Positions 37,401-49,045 of a stretch of DNA of 64,000 nucleotides are shown here, in pieces. Below the pieces are notes generated by a model, which ran no database searches, was not told the DNA's origin, and saw only the letters and a program-made list of their open reading frames with translations. Position 1 is the first letter of the stretch; every line of letters starts with the position of its first letter. The position numbers and the translations under genes were made by a program. The DNA is from Congeria kusceri (taxonomy: Eukaryota > Mollusca > Bivalvia > Myida > Dreissenidae): assembly GCA_027627225.1 (NCBI GenBank), contig JAPFQT010000035.1:186001-250000 (forward strand), read 5' to 3'.

Positions 37401-39814
37401 GGAGAAAGACTAGCGCTCCAACAGACTTCGATGAGACTAGCGCTCCAACATACTTGGAGAAAGATTAGCGCTCCAACAGTCTTTGAGAAAGACAAGCGCT
37501 TCAACAGACTTCGATGAGACTAGCGCTCCAACAGACTTGGAGAAAGACTAGCGCTCCAACAGACTTCGATGAGACTAGCGCTCCAACAGACTTTGAGTAA
37601 GACTAGCGCTCCAACACACTTAGAGTATGAGAAGCGCTCCAACACACTTAGAGTAAGACTAGCGCTCCAACAGACAGGAGAAAGACTAGCGCTCCAACAG
37701 ACTTGGAGAAATACTAGCGTTCCAACACACTTAGAGTAAGACTAGCGCTCCAACACACTTAGAGTAAGACTAGCGCTCCAACACACTTAAAGTAAGACTA
37801 GCGCTCCAACAGACTTTGAGTAAGACCAGCGCTCCAACACACTTAGAGTAAGACTAGCGCTCCAACAGACCTGGAGAAAGACCAGCGTTCCAACAGACTT
37901 CGATGAGACTAGCGCTCCAACAGACTTGGAGAAAGACTAGCGCTCCAACAGACTTGGAGAAAGGCTAGCGCTCCAACAGACTTGGAGAAAGGCTAGCGCT
38001 CCAACAGACTTCGATGAGACTAGCGCTCCAACAGACTTGGAGAAAGACTAGCGCTCCAACAGACTTTGATGAGACTAGCGCTCCAACAGATTTGGAGAAA
38101 GACTATCGCTCCAACAGACTTCGATAACGACTAGCGCTCCAACAGACTTGGAGAAACACTAGCGCTCCAACAGACTTGGAGAAAGACTAGCGCTCCAACA
38201 CACTTATAGTAAGACTACCGCTCCAACACACTTTGAGTAAGACTAGCGCTCCAACACACTTAGAGTAAGACAAGCGCTCCAACACACTTAGAGTAAGACT
38301 AGCGCTCCAACAGACCGGAGAAAGACTAGCGCTCCAACAGACTTGGATAAATACTAGCGTTCCAACACACATAGAGTACGACTAGCGCTCCAACACATTT
38401 AGAGTAAGACTAGCGCTCCAACACACTTAGAGTAAGACTAGCGCTCCAACAGACAGGAGAAAGACTAGCGCTCAAACAGACTTGGAGAAATACTAGCGTT
38501 CCAACACACTTAGAGTAAGACTAGCGTTCCAACACACTTAGAGTAAGACTAGCGCTCCAACACACTTAGAGTAAGACTAGCGCTCCAACAGACTTGGAGA
38601 AAGACCAGCGCTCCAACAGACTTCGATGAGTCTAGCGCTCCAACAGACTTGGAGAAAGACTAGCGCTCCAACCGACTTGGAGAAAGACTAGCGCTCCAAC
38701 AGACTTCGATGAGACTAGCGCTCCAACAGTCTTGGAGAGAGACTAGCGCTCCAACGGACTTGTAGAAAGACTAGCGCTCCAACAGACTTTGAGAAAGACA
38801 AGCGCTCAAAAAGACTTCGATGAGACTAGCCCTCCAACAGACATGGAGAAAGACTAGCGCCCCAACCGACTTTGAGAAAGACAAGCGCTCAAAAAGACTT
38901 CGATGAGACTAGCCCTCCAACAGACTTGGAGAAAGACTAGCGCTCCAACAGACTTTGAGAAAGACAAGCGCTCCAAAAGACTTAGATGAACTAGCCTTCC
39001 AACAGACTTGTAGAAAGACTAGCGGTCCAACAGACTTGTAGAAAGACTAGCGCTCCAACAGACTTGGAGAAAGACTAGCGCTCCAACAGACTTGGAGAAA
39101 GACTAGCGCTTCCACAGACTTGGAGAAATACTAGCGCTCCAGCAGACTTGGAGAAAGACCAGCGCTCCAACAGACTTGAAGAAAGACTAGCGCTCCAACA
39201 GACTTCGATGAGACTAGCGCTCCAACAGACTTGGAGAAAGACTAGCGCTCCAACAGACTTGTAGAAAGACTAGCGCTCCAACAGACTTGTAGAAAGATTA
39301 GCGCTCCAACAGACTTGTAGTAAGACTAGCGCTCCAACAGACTTCGATGAGACTAGCGCTCCAACAGACTTGGAGAAAGACTAGCGCTCCAACAGACTTG
39401 GAGAAAGACTAGCGCTTCAACAGACTTGGAGAAATACTAGCGCTGCAGCAGACTTGGAGAAAGACAAGCGCTCCAACACACTTGAAGAAAGACTAGCGCT
39501 CCAACAGACTTCGATGAGACTAGCGCTCAAACAGACTACGAGAAAAACTAGCGCTCCGACGGACTTGTAGAAAGACTAGCGCTCCAACAGACTGGTATAA
39601 AGACTAGCGCTCCAACAGACTTGGAGAAAGACTAGCGCTCCAACAGACTTTGAGACAGACAAGCGCAGAAAAAGACTTCGATGAGACTAGCCCTCCAACA
39701 GACTTGGAGAAAGACTAGCGCTCCAACAGACTTCGATGAGACTAGCGCTCCAACAGACTTGGAGAAAGACTAGCGCTCCAACAGACTTGTAGAAAGACTA
39801 GCGGTCCAACAGAC

Positions 39815-39943
39815 ACTGATTACAACACTGATGCATTTGGAGGATTGTCATTTTATCCTAATGAAGGCGTAAGCCGAAACGTTGAAAGATAAATTGAATT
39901 GACTGATTTCACGTGTTGATGTTGACTTTTTCCACAATTGTTA
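39815..39943 (+). other. 129-bp insert in satellite with hammerhead-like core, copy 1
   Basis: Interrupts the array. Its start, ATTACAACACTGATGCATTT, also occurs in the right flank of the array (43088-43107). It then holds CTAATGA (39858-39864), stem GGC-GTAA-GCC (39866-39875), GAAA (39876-39879), enclosed by TTTATC / GATAAA (39852-39857, 39888-39893). This is the order of a hammerhead ribozyme core, but the canonical CTGATGA has A in place of the essential G, so self-cleavage is unlikely. Hammerheads are known in Penelope-like retroelements. Confidence 0.5.
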
Positions 39944-42228
39944 GCAGACTTGGAGAAAGACAAGCGCTCCAACAGACTTGAAGAAAGACTAGCGCTCCAA
40001 CAGACTTCGATGAGACTAGCGCTCCAACAGAGTTGTAGAAAGACTAGCGCTCCAACAGAGTTGTAGAAAGACTAGCGCTCCAACAGAGTTGTAGAAAGAC
40101 TAGCGCTCCAACAGACTTGGAGAAAGACTAGCGCTTCAACAGACATGGAGAAATACTAGTGCTCCAGCAGACTTGGAGAAAGACAAGCGCTCCAACAGAC
40201 TTGAAGAAAGACTAGCGCTCCAACAGGACTTTGAGTAAGACAAGCGCTCCAACTCACTTAGAGTAAGACTAGCGCTCCAACAGACTTTGAGTAAGACCAG
40301 CGCTCCAACACACTTAGTGTAAGACTAGCGCTCCAACAGACTTGGAGAAATACCAGCGCTCCAACAGACTTCGATTTGACTAGCGCTCCAACAGACTTGG
40401 AGAAAGACTAGCGCTCCAACAGACTTGGAGAAAGGCTAGCGCTCCAACAGACTTGGAGAAAGACTAGCGCTTCAACAGACTTCGATGAGACTAGCGCTCC
40501 AACAGACTTGGGGAAAGACTTGCGCTCCAACAGACTTTGATGAGACTAGCGCTACAACAGACTTGGAGAAAGACTAGCGCTCCAACAGACTTCGATAGAG
40601 ACTAGCGCTCCAACAGACTCGGAGAAACACTAGCGCTCCAACAGACTTGGAGAAAGACTAGCGCTCCAACACACTTAGAGTAAGACTAGCGCTCCAACAC
40701 ACTTTGAGTAAGACTACCGCTCCAACACACTTAGAGTAAGACTAGCGCTCCAACACACTTAGAGTAAGACTGGCGCTCCAACAGACTTGGAGAAAGACCA
40801 GCGCTCCAACACACTTCGATGAGACTAGCGCTCCAACAGACTTGGAGAAAGACTAGCGCTCCAACAGACCTGGAGAAAGGCTAGCGCTCCAACAGACTTG
40901 GAGAAAGACTAGCGCTTCAACAGACTTCGATGAGACTAGCGCTCCAACAGACTTGGAGAAAGACTAGCGCTCCAACAGACTGTGATGAGACTAGCGCTCC
41001 AACAGACTTGGAGAAACACTAGCGCTCCAACAGTCTTTGAGAAAGACAAGCGCTTCAACAGACTTCGATGAGACTAGCGCTCCAACCGACTTGGAGAAAG
41101 ACTAGCGCTCCAACAGACTTCGATGAGACTAGCGCTCCAACAGTCTTGGGGAGAGACTAGCGCTCCAACGGACTTGTAGAAAGACTAGCGCTCCAACAGA
41201 CTTTGAGAAAGACAAGCGCTCAAAAAGACTTCGATGAGACTAGCCCTCCAACAGACATGGAGAAAGACTAGCGCCCCAACCGACTTTGAGAAAGACAAGC
41301 GCTCAAAAAGACTTCGATGAGACTAGCCCTCCAACAGACTTGGAGAAAGACTAGCGCTCCAACAGACTTTGAGAAAGACAAGCGCTCCAAAAGACTTAGA
41401 TGAACTAGCCCTCCAACAGACTTGTAGAAAGACTAGCGGTCCAACAGACTTGTAGAAAGACTAGCGCTCCAACAGACTTGGAGAAAGACTAGCGCTCCAA
41501 CAGACTTGGAGAAAGACTAGCGCTTCCACAGACTTGGAGAAATACTAGCGCTCCAGCAGACTTGGAGAAAGACCAGCGCTCCAACAGACTTGAAGAAAGA
41601 CTAGCGCTCCAACAGACTTCGATGAGACTAGCGCTCCAACAGACTTGGAGAAAGACTAGCGCTCCAACAGACTTGTAGAAAGACTAGCGCTCCAACAGAC
41701 TTGTAGAAAGACTAGCGCTCCGACAGACTTGTAGTAAGACTAGCGCTCCAACAGACTTCGATGAGACTAGCGCTCCTACAGACTTGGAGAAAGACTAGCG
41801 CTCCAACAGACTTGGAGAAAGACTAGCGCTTCAACAGGCTTGGAGAAATGCTAGCGCTGCAGCAGACTTGGAGAAAGACAAGCGCTCCAACAGACTTGAA
41901 GAAAGACTAGCGCTCCAACAGACTTCGATGAGACTAGCGCTCAAACAGACTACGAGAAAAACTAGCGCTCCGACGGACTTGTAGAAAGACTAGCGCTCCA
42001 ACAGACTGGTATAAAGACTAGCGCTCCAACAGACTTGAAGAAAGACTAGCGCTCCAACAGACTTTGAGACAGACAAGCGCAGAAAAAGACTTCGATGAGA
42101 CTAGCCCTCCAACAGACTTGGAGAAAGACCAGCGCTCCAACAGACTTCGATGAGACTAGCGCTCCAACAGAGTTGGAGAAAGACTAGCGCTCCAACAGAC
42201 TTGTAGAAAGACTAGCGGTCCAACAGAC

Positions 42229-42357
42229 ACTGATTACAACACTGATGCATTTGGAGGATTGTCATTTTATCCTAATGAAGGCGTAAGCCGAAACATTGAA
42301 AGATAAATTGAATTGACTGATTTCACGTGTTGATGTTGACTTTTTCCACAATTGTTA
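42229..42357 (+). other. 129-bp insert in satellite with hammerhead-like core, copy 2
   Basis: Nearly identical to 39815-39943, carried along by the 2,414-bp duplication; CTAATGA at 42272-42278. One visible difference is GAAACATTG in place of GAAACGTTG. Confidence 0.5.
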
Positions 42358-43049
42358 GCAGACTTGGAGAAAGACAAGCGCTCCAACAGACTTGAAGAAA
42401 GACTAGCGCTCCAACAGACTTCGATGAGACTAGCGCTCCAACAGAGTTGTAGAAAGACTAGCGCTCCAACAGAGTTGTAGAAAGACTAGCGCTCCAACAG
42501 AGTTGTAGAAAGACTAGCGCTCCAACAGACTTGGAGAAAGACTAGCGCTTCAACAGACTTGGAGAAATACTAGCGCTCCAGCAGACTTGGAGAAAGACAA
42601 GCGCTCCAACAGACTTGAAGAAAAACTAGCACTCCAACAGGACTTCGATGAGACTAGCGCTCAAACAGACTACGAGAAAAATTAGCGCTCCGACGGACTT
42701 GGGGAAAGACTAGCGCTCCAACGGACTTGGAGAAAGACTAGCGCTCCAACACTGTTGGAGAAAGACTAGCGCGCCAACAGACTTGGAGAAAGACAAGCGC
42801 TCCAACGGACTTGGAGAAAGACTAGCGCTCAAACACTGTTGGAGAAAGACTAGCGCGCCAACAGACTTGGAGAAAGACCAGCGCTCCAACAGACTTGGAG
42901 AAAGACAAACGCTCCAACACACTTGGAGAAAGACTAGCGCGCCAACAGACTTGAAGAAAGACAAGCGCTCCAACAGACTAGGAGAAAGACAAACGCTCCA
43001 ACGGACTTTGAGAAAGACTAGCGCTCCAACAGACTTATTGTATCCAAGA

Positions 43050-45460
43050 CCGCGCTCTAACGCACTTATTATACATTTATTATATGTAATTACAACACTG
43101 ATGCATTTATACTGACGTAAAATGTTGTCATAATAAACATTCTGTTAACATTAATCGTTTTTACTACAAGTTGTTAATGTGAGTCGATAAGTTTGAAAAG
43201 TTAACCATTTAATAGTATGTTAGGCTCTGTAAGCAACCGTCATATTTGTATTTCTACATACATGTTACATTTCAAAGTGTTAATCAGGATGCACCATGTC
43301 TTAAATGGAGTTTTTCTCGGTCACCGGAAGACATTTACCACAAATTAACGCGAGACACAAAACGCTGTTTCCGCAATCATTCTCAGACGTGGTGCGGGAA
43401 AAAACAAGCGCCGTTTATTTCACCGTCGTTTTCGATTTTCGTAAACAAGCAACAAAAACAGATACAGCAAAACTGAATAAATTTTGGTAAAACACATGGT
43501 AACATATTTACAGAAAATTTCAATAAAAAGAAAAAAGTTTCTGAACAACTGTGAACAACAATAGTGACTGCCAGTCGGGAGGTATCTCTTCGGTGTAATA
43601 ACAGTATTAAGATTAAGCGATATTTTCCGACAAACATGATAGATAAAAATATCGTTTTAAAATATCTTTTCGTGGACACAAATTTCATATTCAATTGTTT
43701 CTACAAGTATTACCGGTATTAACATTTTCACTGGTAAACAATACAATTTGATACAGTTAAAGCGTACGTCACATGCATGCAGAATCTTCAATATTACGTT
43801 GATGAAACTGTTTTCATTTTATCAACGTGTTGGCTGTAAACTACCTGACGAAGACTACAAGTTGTCATTTTTGTTTTCAAAATTCAATAGCAGGCCCCGA
43901 TTCAGGATTTGTAGTTGGAGGTGGCGTAAATAGTTCAGTACCTTTCAATCTATACATATATACGATATATTTTGCAAATCAATAACCAAATTAAATCGCG
44001 CGATATTAGTAATACGAAGAGATTCTGCAGGCGTTCTAGGCTTCTGCGCACATATATTCTAGTAAGAAAGCGGATAAGCTGATAGACTCATTTGATAGAC
44101 TTGTTTTATTGTTCGATTAAGGAGAATGTGACAATGCCTAAGTAGTTGTAAGTTAATATTGTGCAATATAAAAAAAAACGATTTTTGAAATTAGACAATT
44201 TTAAGAGAGACGTACGCCCCCTTATACCCCAACCGAACCCCTCTAAATCTGCCGCTTCTGTTTTAAGATAAATTTCCGACAAGCTATGGTCGTATGATGA
44301 CATACATATTATTATGTGATGAAGAACTACGATTACTTAAAATATTTGATGTTTGAAGTAATAGGTTACCTTCTTATCTTCCAATAATTAACATTCATTT
44401 AAAAGGATCCAGACTGTTATCCAGATCACCACTAAACGCTAATCATGTGTTCAATGGGCAATTTCCAAACTTTCTAGAAAATGTTTTGCGTACAATTGTT
44501 AACAGGCAGACGTCAACTTGCTAACAAACAGACAAACAGATAAACAAATAAACCAACGTTCAATTCATTTAAACGTAAGTACCTTGGCGTGGTTATTATT
44601 TCTTCGTTGGTGTTCGGTAGTGTTAAAATCGACTAACAGAGCGGTATAATCAAGGGTCGTCAGGTAATTGACCACTGTAGATGTCTTATTCTATCGTATT
44701 TAGATGGTAAACAACACTGTACTTTAATAGTAATAACGAATCGTGGTATATCATTTCGAAAATTTTGCTTTCTTGATATTATATTACGGCTAGCGTCAAA
44801 ACTGTTGCATTGGAACTAAACGTTAACGATAAATAACGAAATGGACGTAGACGGGAAACATTATGAGCTTTTTTTTTTCTTTCAACTGAATTCATTTAGT
44901 ATATTACTATTAACTGAAAGCAGACGTAAACATGTTAGAAGCGTTTAATAACTGACTGTAAATGGCCAATGTGTATGCAGCAATCCGCCGAGATCCATAA
45001 CTTTGTAAATGCATTTAAATCGAGCTTCAACATTTGTATAAATGGTACAACTGTGCTGGTGTCCACGTCGCATCTCATTGCAGCGTGACGAACTTTGTTA
45101 ATTATGCTGATAATGATAATGACGATGATAATGATCCAGGGGGGCGTTATGAGGTCTGAGTAAACCATATTGTATAATTTTAATCAATGTTCATCTTAGC
45201 ATATTTAAAGGATTGCTTATTTTCTGGCCCGATATTTTGAAACATTTCCAATTTCCTTCATGCGTCTGGATACGAACGTTTTATTACGCGGGATATTTTA
45301 TTTTATTGTTGTTTTTTTCTAAGCAATATTGACAAAGGAGCACCGAATGTAAATACTAAATATATGGCTCCCGGTCTGGTTAATTAAGATTGACAACATG
45401 GAACCAATGCATAAAATCACGGAACCGGAAGGATTTCATGTTCAGATATATATTTCAAGT
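43050..45460. other. Unassigned DNA
   Basis: No tandem array. Short open frames near 43246-43490 (one starting MEFFSVTGRHLPQINARHKT) and 44106-44303 have no recognised domain and no clear splice sites. A GAT-rich microsatellite lies at about 45107-45135. Confidence 0.35.
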
Positions 45461-45462
45461 CA

Positions 45463-45926
45463 TTAAAGGGACTTGTTCACAGTTTGGCAAAATGACAATT
45501 TTCAAAAAAATTGTCATAGATTCAAAAAAGAATGTATGCATTATATTCACACAAGCAAAATAACACTCCTGACTAAGAAAAATGTTAAAAAGATATGTTC
45601 GTTTATTTATAATCATCAATCGAAATTGGAAAAATAATAAAGCGTTTGTAACGCTTTTCATAGATAATTTAGCAAAAACGTGTATTACCGACATAGCGTT
45701 TAAACTGCCATCCAAATTCAAAAGCCTGCGTGGTGTAGTGGTAGCGCGTTAGCTTTTGCTTCTAGGGGTCCCGGGTTCGAACCACAGGGCAGGCACATTT
45801 TTTATTTTTATCTTTTTCCTTGTTATTATAATTATTTAAAACTAATCCAGATATGACAGTTTTGTAAGTAAATTCATTTAATGACATTTTTCAAAAATAC
45901 GAAAATCTGTGAACAAGTCCCTTTAA
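45463..45926. mobile_element. TTAA-ended inverted-repeat element carrying a tRNA-like sequence, copy 1
   Basis: Perfect 20-bp inverted ends, TTAAAGGGACTTGTTCACAG at 45463-45482 and its complement at 45907-45926. If the outer TTAA is the target duplication, the insertion style is that of piggyBac-like elements; otherwise it belongs to the TIR. There is no coding frame; the clearest internal feature is the tRNA-like sequence at 45724-45795. Two relatives are at 50903-51438 and from 63746 to the right edge. Confidence 0.85.
45724..45795 (+). tRNA. tRNA-like sequence, nominal anticodon TTG (Gln), 72 nt
   Basis: The layout fits a tRNA exactly in length: acceptor GCCTGC/GCAGGC with discriminator A (6 of 7 pairs), D arm TGGTGTAGTGGTAGCGC as in tRNA-Gln, anticodon stem TTAGC/TCTAG around loop TTTTGCT, five-base variable loop, T loop TTCGAAC. 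The T stem has two mismatches and the anticodon stem one, and the gene lies inside a mobile element, so function is doubtful. Confidence 0.5.
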
Positions 45927-45949
45927 GGCTTGGGATTGATACTTAGGAA

Positions 45950-47240
45950 ATAAGTAAGTAAGTAATTCTTTTACTACCGTGACATGTGCATACAACTGAG
46001 TAAACAAGCATATACAAAGCAAAAATGTAAATTGAGCACCCGGCCCAGTGGACCTATATGTCACCATCAATAAATATGTGATTAAATTTCGTTCCATATA
46101 AATATTTACAAAATACTTTATGATAAGCATGATATGGGCAATAATGAATATAAAAATGGATACTGATACAAACAAATATTCATATATCACTATGAAATAA
46201 TGGGATAATAACAAGTATGATTTATAAGTAAATGGTATTTCGCCTATGTAAATACGCTTTCATAATGAATTCGGCTGTTATGCTGGGGTGCAATGTTAAT
46301 AGCATTTTTAGTGTTTCCTCACAGTTATCTGTTGACAGTAACGCTATAGTGTTACTCATAGTGCTGGTCCTAATGTCATCGTACAGAGAGCACTCTAGCA
46401 AGAAGTGTGATTCACTTCATCTGTTTCAGAGTCACAAAATCGACATAGCCTGTCTTCGGGGGATTCACCTATGTATCGTCCTGTTTCAATGCGTAACGGA
46501 AGTATTCCCACTCGGAACTGGCATAGAACAGATCTTTCGTATTTAGAAAGATTCAATTTGACATAGTCTTCGCATTTAAATTCGCTCTTCAATGTTCTAT
46601 ATGTCCTGAGCTTTGGTGTCGCTTGTATATCACGGGACCATATTGCTGGGCAGTAACTACGTATGCGCGCTTCGGTGTCTTTGAGGTTAACTTTTACTTT
46701 GTTTGTGAAATGATCGTTGAGTCCCAACGTGCACATTATAGTTTTAACCTCACTTGGCCAATTATTGTCACACTCAATATCATGCAGGAATACTTTCTTC
46801 GTGAGTCTTGTGTCGTCCATGTCGATAAGCCTATTCCAGAACCTCAGGGCACACTGCCACCGCCTGTAGACACTTGGTATCCAGCCCGTGTCACCGTGGA
46901 TCGCTAGCGTAGGGGCGAACCTGTGGACGCCCAGGAAGTAGCGGAGTGCTTTGTTCTGTATGTTGTCAATGCACTGAAACTGCTTTAGTCCCCAAACTGC
47001 AGCACTATAGTCCAGTATCGGTGTAACACAACTTTTAAAAAGTTTCTCAAATGCCTGAAATCCAAATTCTTTCCAATTATGGATTTTGCTGATGATCGCT
47101 CCGAGCGCCCGTCCACCGCTCTTCGCAAGTGACTCCGCGTTAAATGTGTAATTGTTCTTTTCATGAAAAATCACTCCAAGATACTTATATTGTTCTACAG
47201 TCTCTAGGGTGTTTTTTCCAACTTTAAACACAAAGTCAAA
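45950..47240 (-). mobile_element. 5'-truncated LINE (3' end only)
   Basis: Contains the C-terminal part of ORF2 and a 3' region ending in a (TTAC)n-like tail (45950-45965 on the plus strand as AAGT units). The 5' break is at the foldback element near 47240. A different, diverged family from the LINE at 14.4 kb, though both keep the same C-terminal motif order. Confidence 0.82.
46222..47231 (-). pseudogene. LINE ORF2 C-terminal remnant, 2-bp frameshift
   Basis: The fragment begins with a segment typical of the region after the reverse transcriptase (YKYLGVIFHEKNNYTF, then SCVTPILDYSAAVWG) and continues to FRVGILPLRIETGRY and a CX2CX8HX4C motif. A duplicated dinucleotide (CACAC for CAC) near 46400 shifts the frame after VNH; in the new frame the protein continues (FLLECSLYDDIRT) to a stop at 46222-46224. 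The reverse transcriptase itself is missing, so it is dead on arrival. Confidence 0.82.
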
Positions 47241-47590
47241 CTGAAATAATTTTCGATTTATCGTTGTTTATCGGCCAATAAAAACAATTTGGAGATCTGG
47301 TGCGCAGGAATTAAATAACGAAGGCGCTTACACGAGTTGTTTAATAACCACGCATCAAAACGACTTAAAGTTATTTTTTGGCAGATAGACAACGGTAATG
47401 CAAAAACTATTTCGATTCTAGCATGATTTGACATATATTTTTGCGATTGTAATTGGAACTACTTTTTACAATGCTCTGCTCAGAATTGGGACTTCTTTTT
47501 GCGTTGTTTATTGGGTAGTTTAACAACGAAAATTTTGTTGTTTGTCTATAGAACAATTAGCGAGTATCATGTTAGAATAAAGGATAATCG
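47241..47590. mobile_element. Foldback element, single copy
   Basis: GAAATAATTTTCGATTTATCG at the left, TTTATCGGCCAATAAAAAC, a pair of arms around GGCGCTTACACGAG, then ACTATTTCGATTCTAGCATG and the family tail GTAGTTTAACAACGAAAATT. Same family as 54010-54580. Confidence 0.8.
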
Positions 47591-47959
47591 TGAAATCTCT
47601 ATTGAAGTTACACAGCTCGTTTCGAACTCTATACAACTAGTTAAGGACTGACGAACTTTTGAAGCGATTAAATAATTGTATACATGGTTAATATTTTGTT
47701 ATATCCTTAACAATAATTATACTACGGAAATACAATTCAACTAATACTTAATGTACAAATATATACTGCGATTACACTGTGCAGCAAAAAACAGGATTTC
47801 TAAAGTAAGGGGAACAAATCCAGATGTAATTCTGCCCACTTCATTATTCCAGCTATCTCCCGTGGTGAAAAGAAATATTACGTTTTCATCCGTTAATAGT
47901 ATGCCTTCCAAATTTACTTCATAAGAAATTAGTTGAAAGTCATGGCATCAAATAGTACA

Positions 47960-49045
47960 GGTTCACAAACAAACACGCACATGTTCACACGCAAACTCGC
48001 ACATGTTCAGAGGCGAACACGTACACGTTCACACGCGAACACGCGCATGTTCACAGGCGAACAGGCACACGTTTACAGGCGAACACGCACACATTCAACC
48101 GCACACCATCATAGGCGAACACGCGCACGTTTACAAGCGAACATGCACACGTTTATAGGCCAACAAGCACCCGTTCACACGCGAACATGCACACGTTCTT
48201 AGGCGAACACGCACACGTTCACACGCACATGTTCACAGATGAACACACACACGCTCATATGCGAACACGCACACGTTCACAGGTGAACACGCACACGTTC
48301 ACACGCACACCTTTATAGGCGAACACGCACATGTCCATAGGCGAACACGCAGATGTCCATAGGAAAACACGAACACGTTCACACGCGAATACGCACATGT
48401 TCATAGGCGGACACGTACACGTTCACAGGTGAACACGCGCACGTTCACAGGCGAACACGCACACGTTTACAGGCGAACACGCACAAATTAACATACACAC
48501 CATCATATGTGAACACGAGCATGTTTAAAAACGAACATGCACACGTTTATAGGCGAATAAGCACACGTTCACATGCGAACATGCACACGTTCTTAGGCGA
48601 ACACGCACACGTTCACACGCACATGTTCACAGGTGAACACACACACGCTCATAGGCGAACACGCACACGTTCATAGGCAAACACGCACACGTTCACACGC
48701 ACACCTTCATAGGCGAACACGCATATGCCCATAGGCGAACACGCACATGCCCATAGGCGAACACGCACATGTCCACAGGCGAACACGCACACGTTCATAC
48801 GCGAACACGAACATGTTCATAGGTGAACACGCATACGTTCATAGGCGAACACGCATAAGTTCATAGGCGAACACGCATACGTTCATAGGCGAACAGGCAT
48901 GCACGAACGATCACATGCGAACACACACACGTTCATAGGCTAACACGCACACGCGAACGTTCACAGATAAACACGCACACGTTTATACACACATGTTCAT
49001 AGACGAGCACGCACATGTTCTCATGTGAACACGCACACAAGTTAA
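47960..49045. repeat. 22-bp tandem array (GGCGAACACGCACACGTTCATA)
   Basis: About 48 units around GGCGAACACGCACACGTTCA. The stretch 48060-48300 (with ACCATCATAGGCGAACACG) is repeated, diverged, at 48470-48710, showing a higher-order period of about 410 bp. A further local sub-family with CATGTCCATA and CATGCCCATA lies at 48320-48370 and 48720-48780. Confidence 0.93.

Larger units (their letters stand above)
34590..43045. repeat. 8.4-kb satellite of ~27-28-bp units (GACTAGCGCTCCAACAGACT)
   Basis: About 300 units around the core GACTAGCGCTCCAACAGACT. The first part (34600-35030) is uniform 27-bp units ending GGAGAAA, which gives a 9-residue repeat in translation. The rest mixes 28-bp types ending TTGGAGAAA, ACACTTAGAGTAA, ACAGGAGAAA and a shorter type ending TTCGATGA. 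Rare variants recur at fixed distance: TTAGAGTATGAGAAGCG at 36121 and 37620 (1,499 bp), and the 129-bp inserts 2,414 bp apart, showing higher-order duplication. The AGCGCT core is palindromic. Open frames through it are artefacts. Confidence 0.97.

Noticed and set aside
39815..39943. Active hammerhead ribozyme
   Set aside because: The core reads CTAATGA rather than CTGATGA in both copies, and a proper third stem with a cleavage site could not be drawn with confidence.
34590..43045. CRISPR-like array
   Set aside because: No unique spacers, unit of about 27-28 bp repeated directly, and eukaryotic context.
44106..44303. 65-codon minus-strand frame with GFGWGIRGRTS
   Set aside because: No domain, no splice context, short; probably chance.
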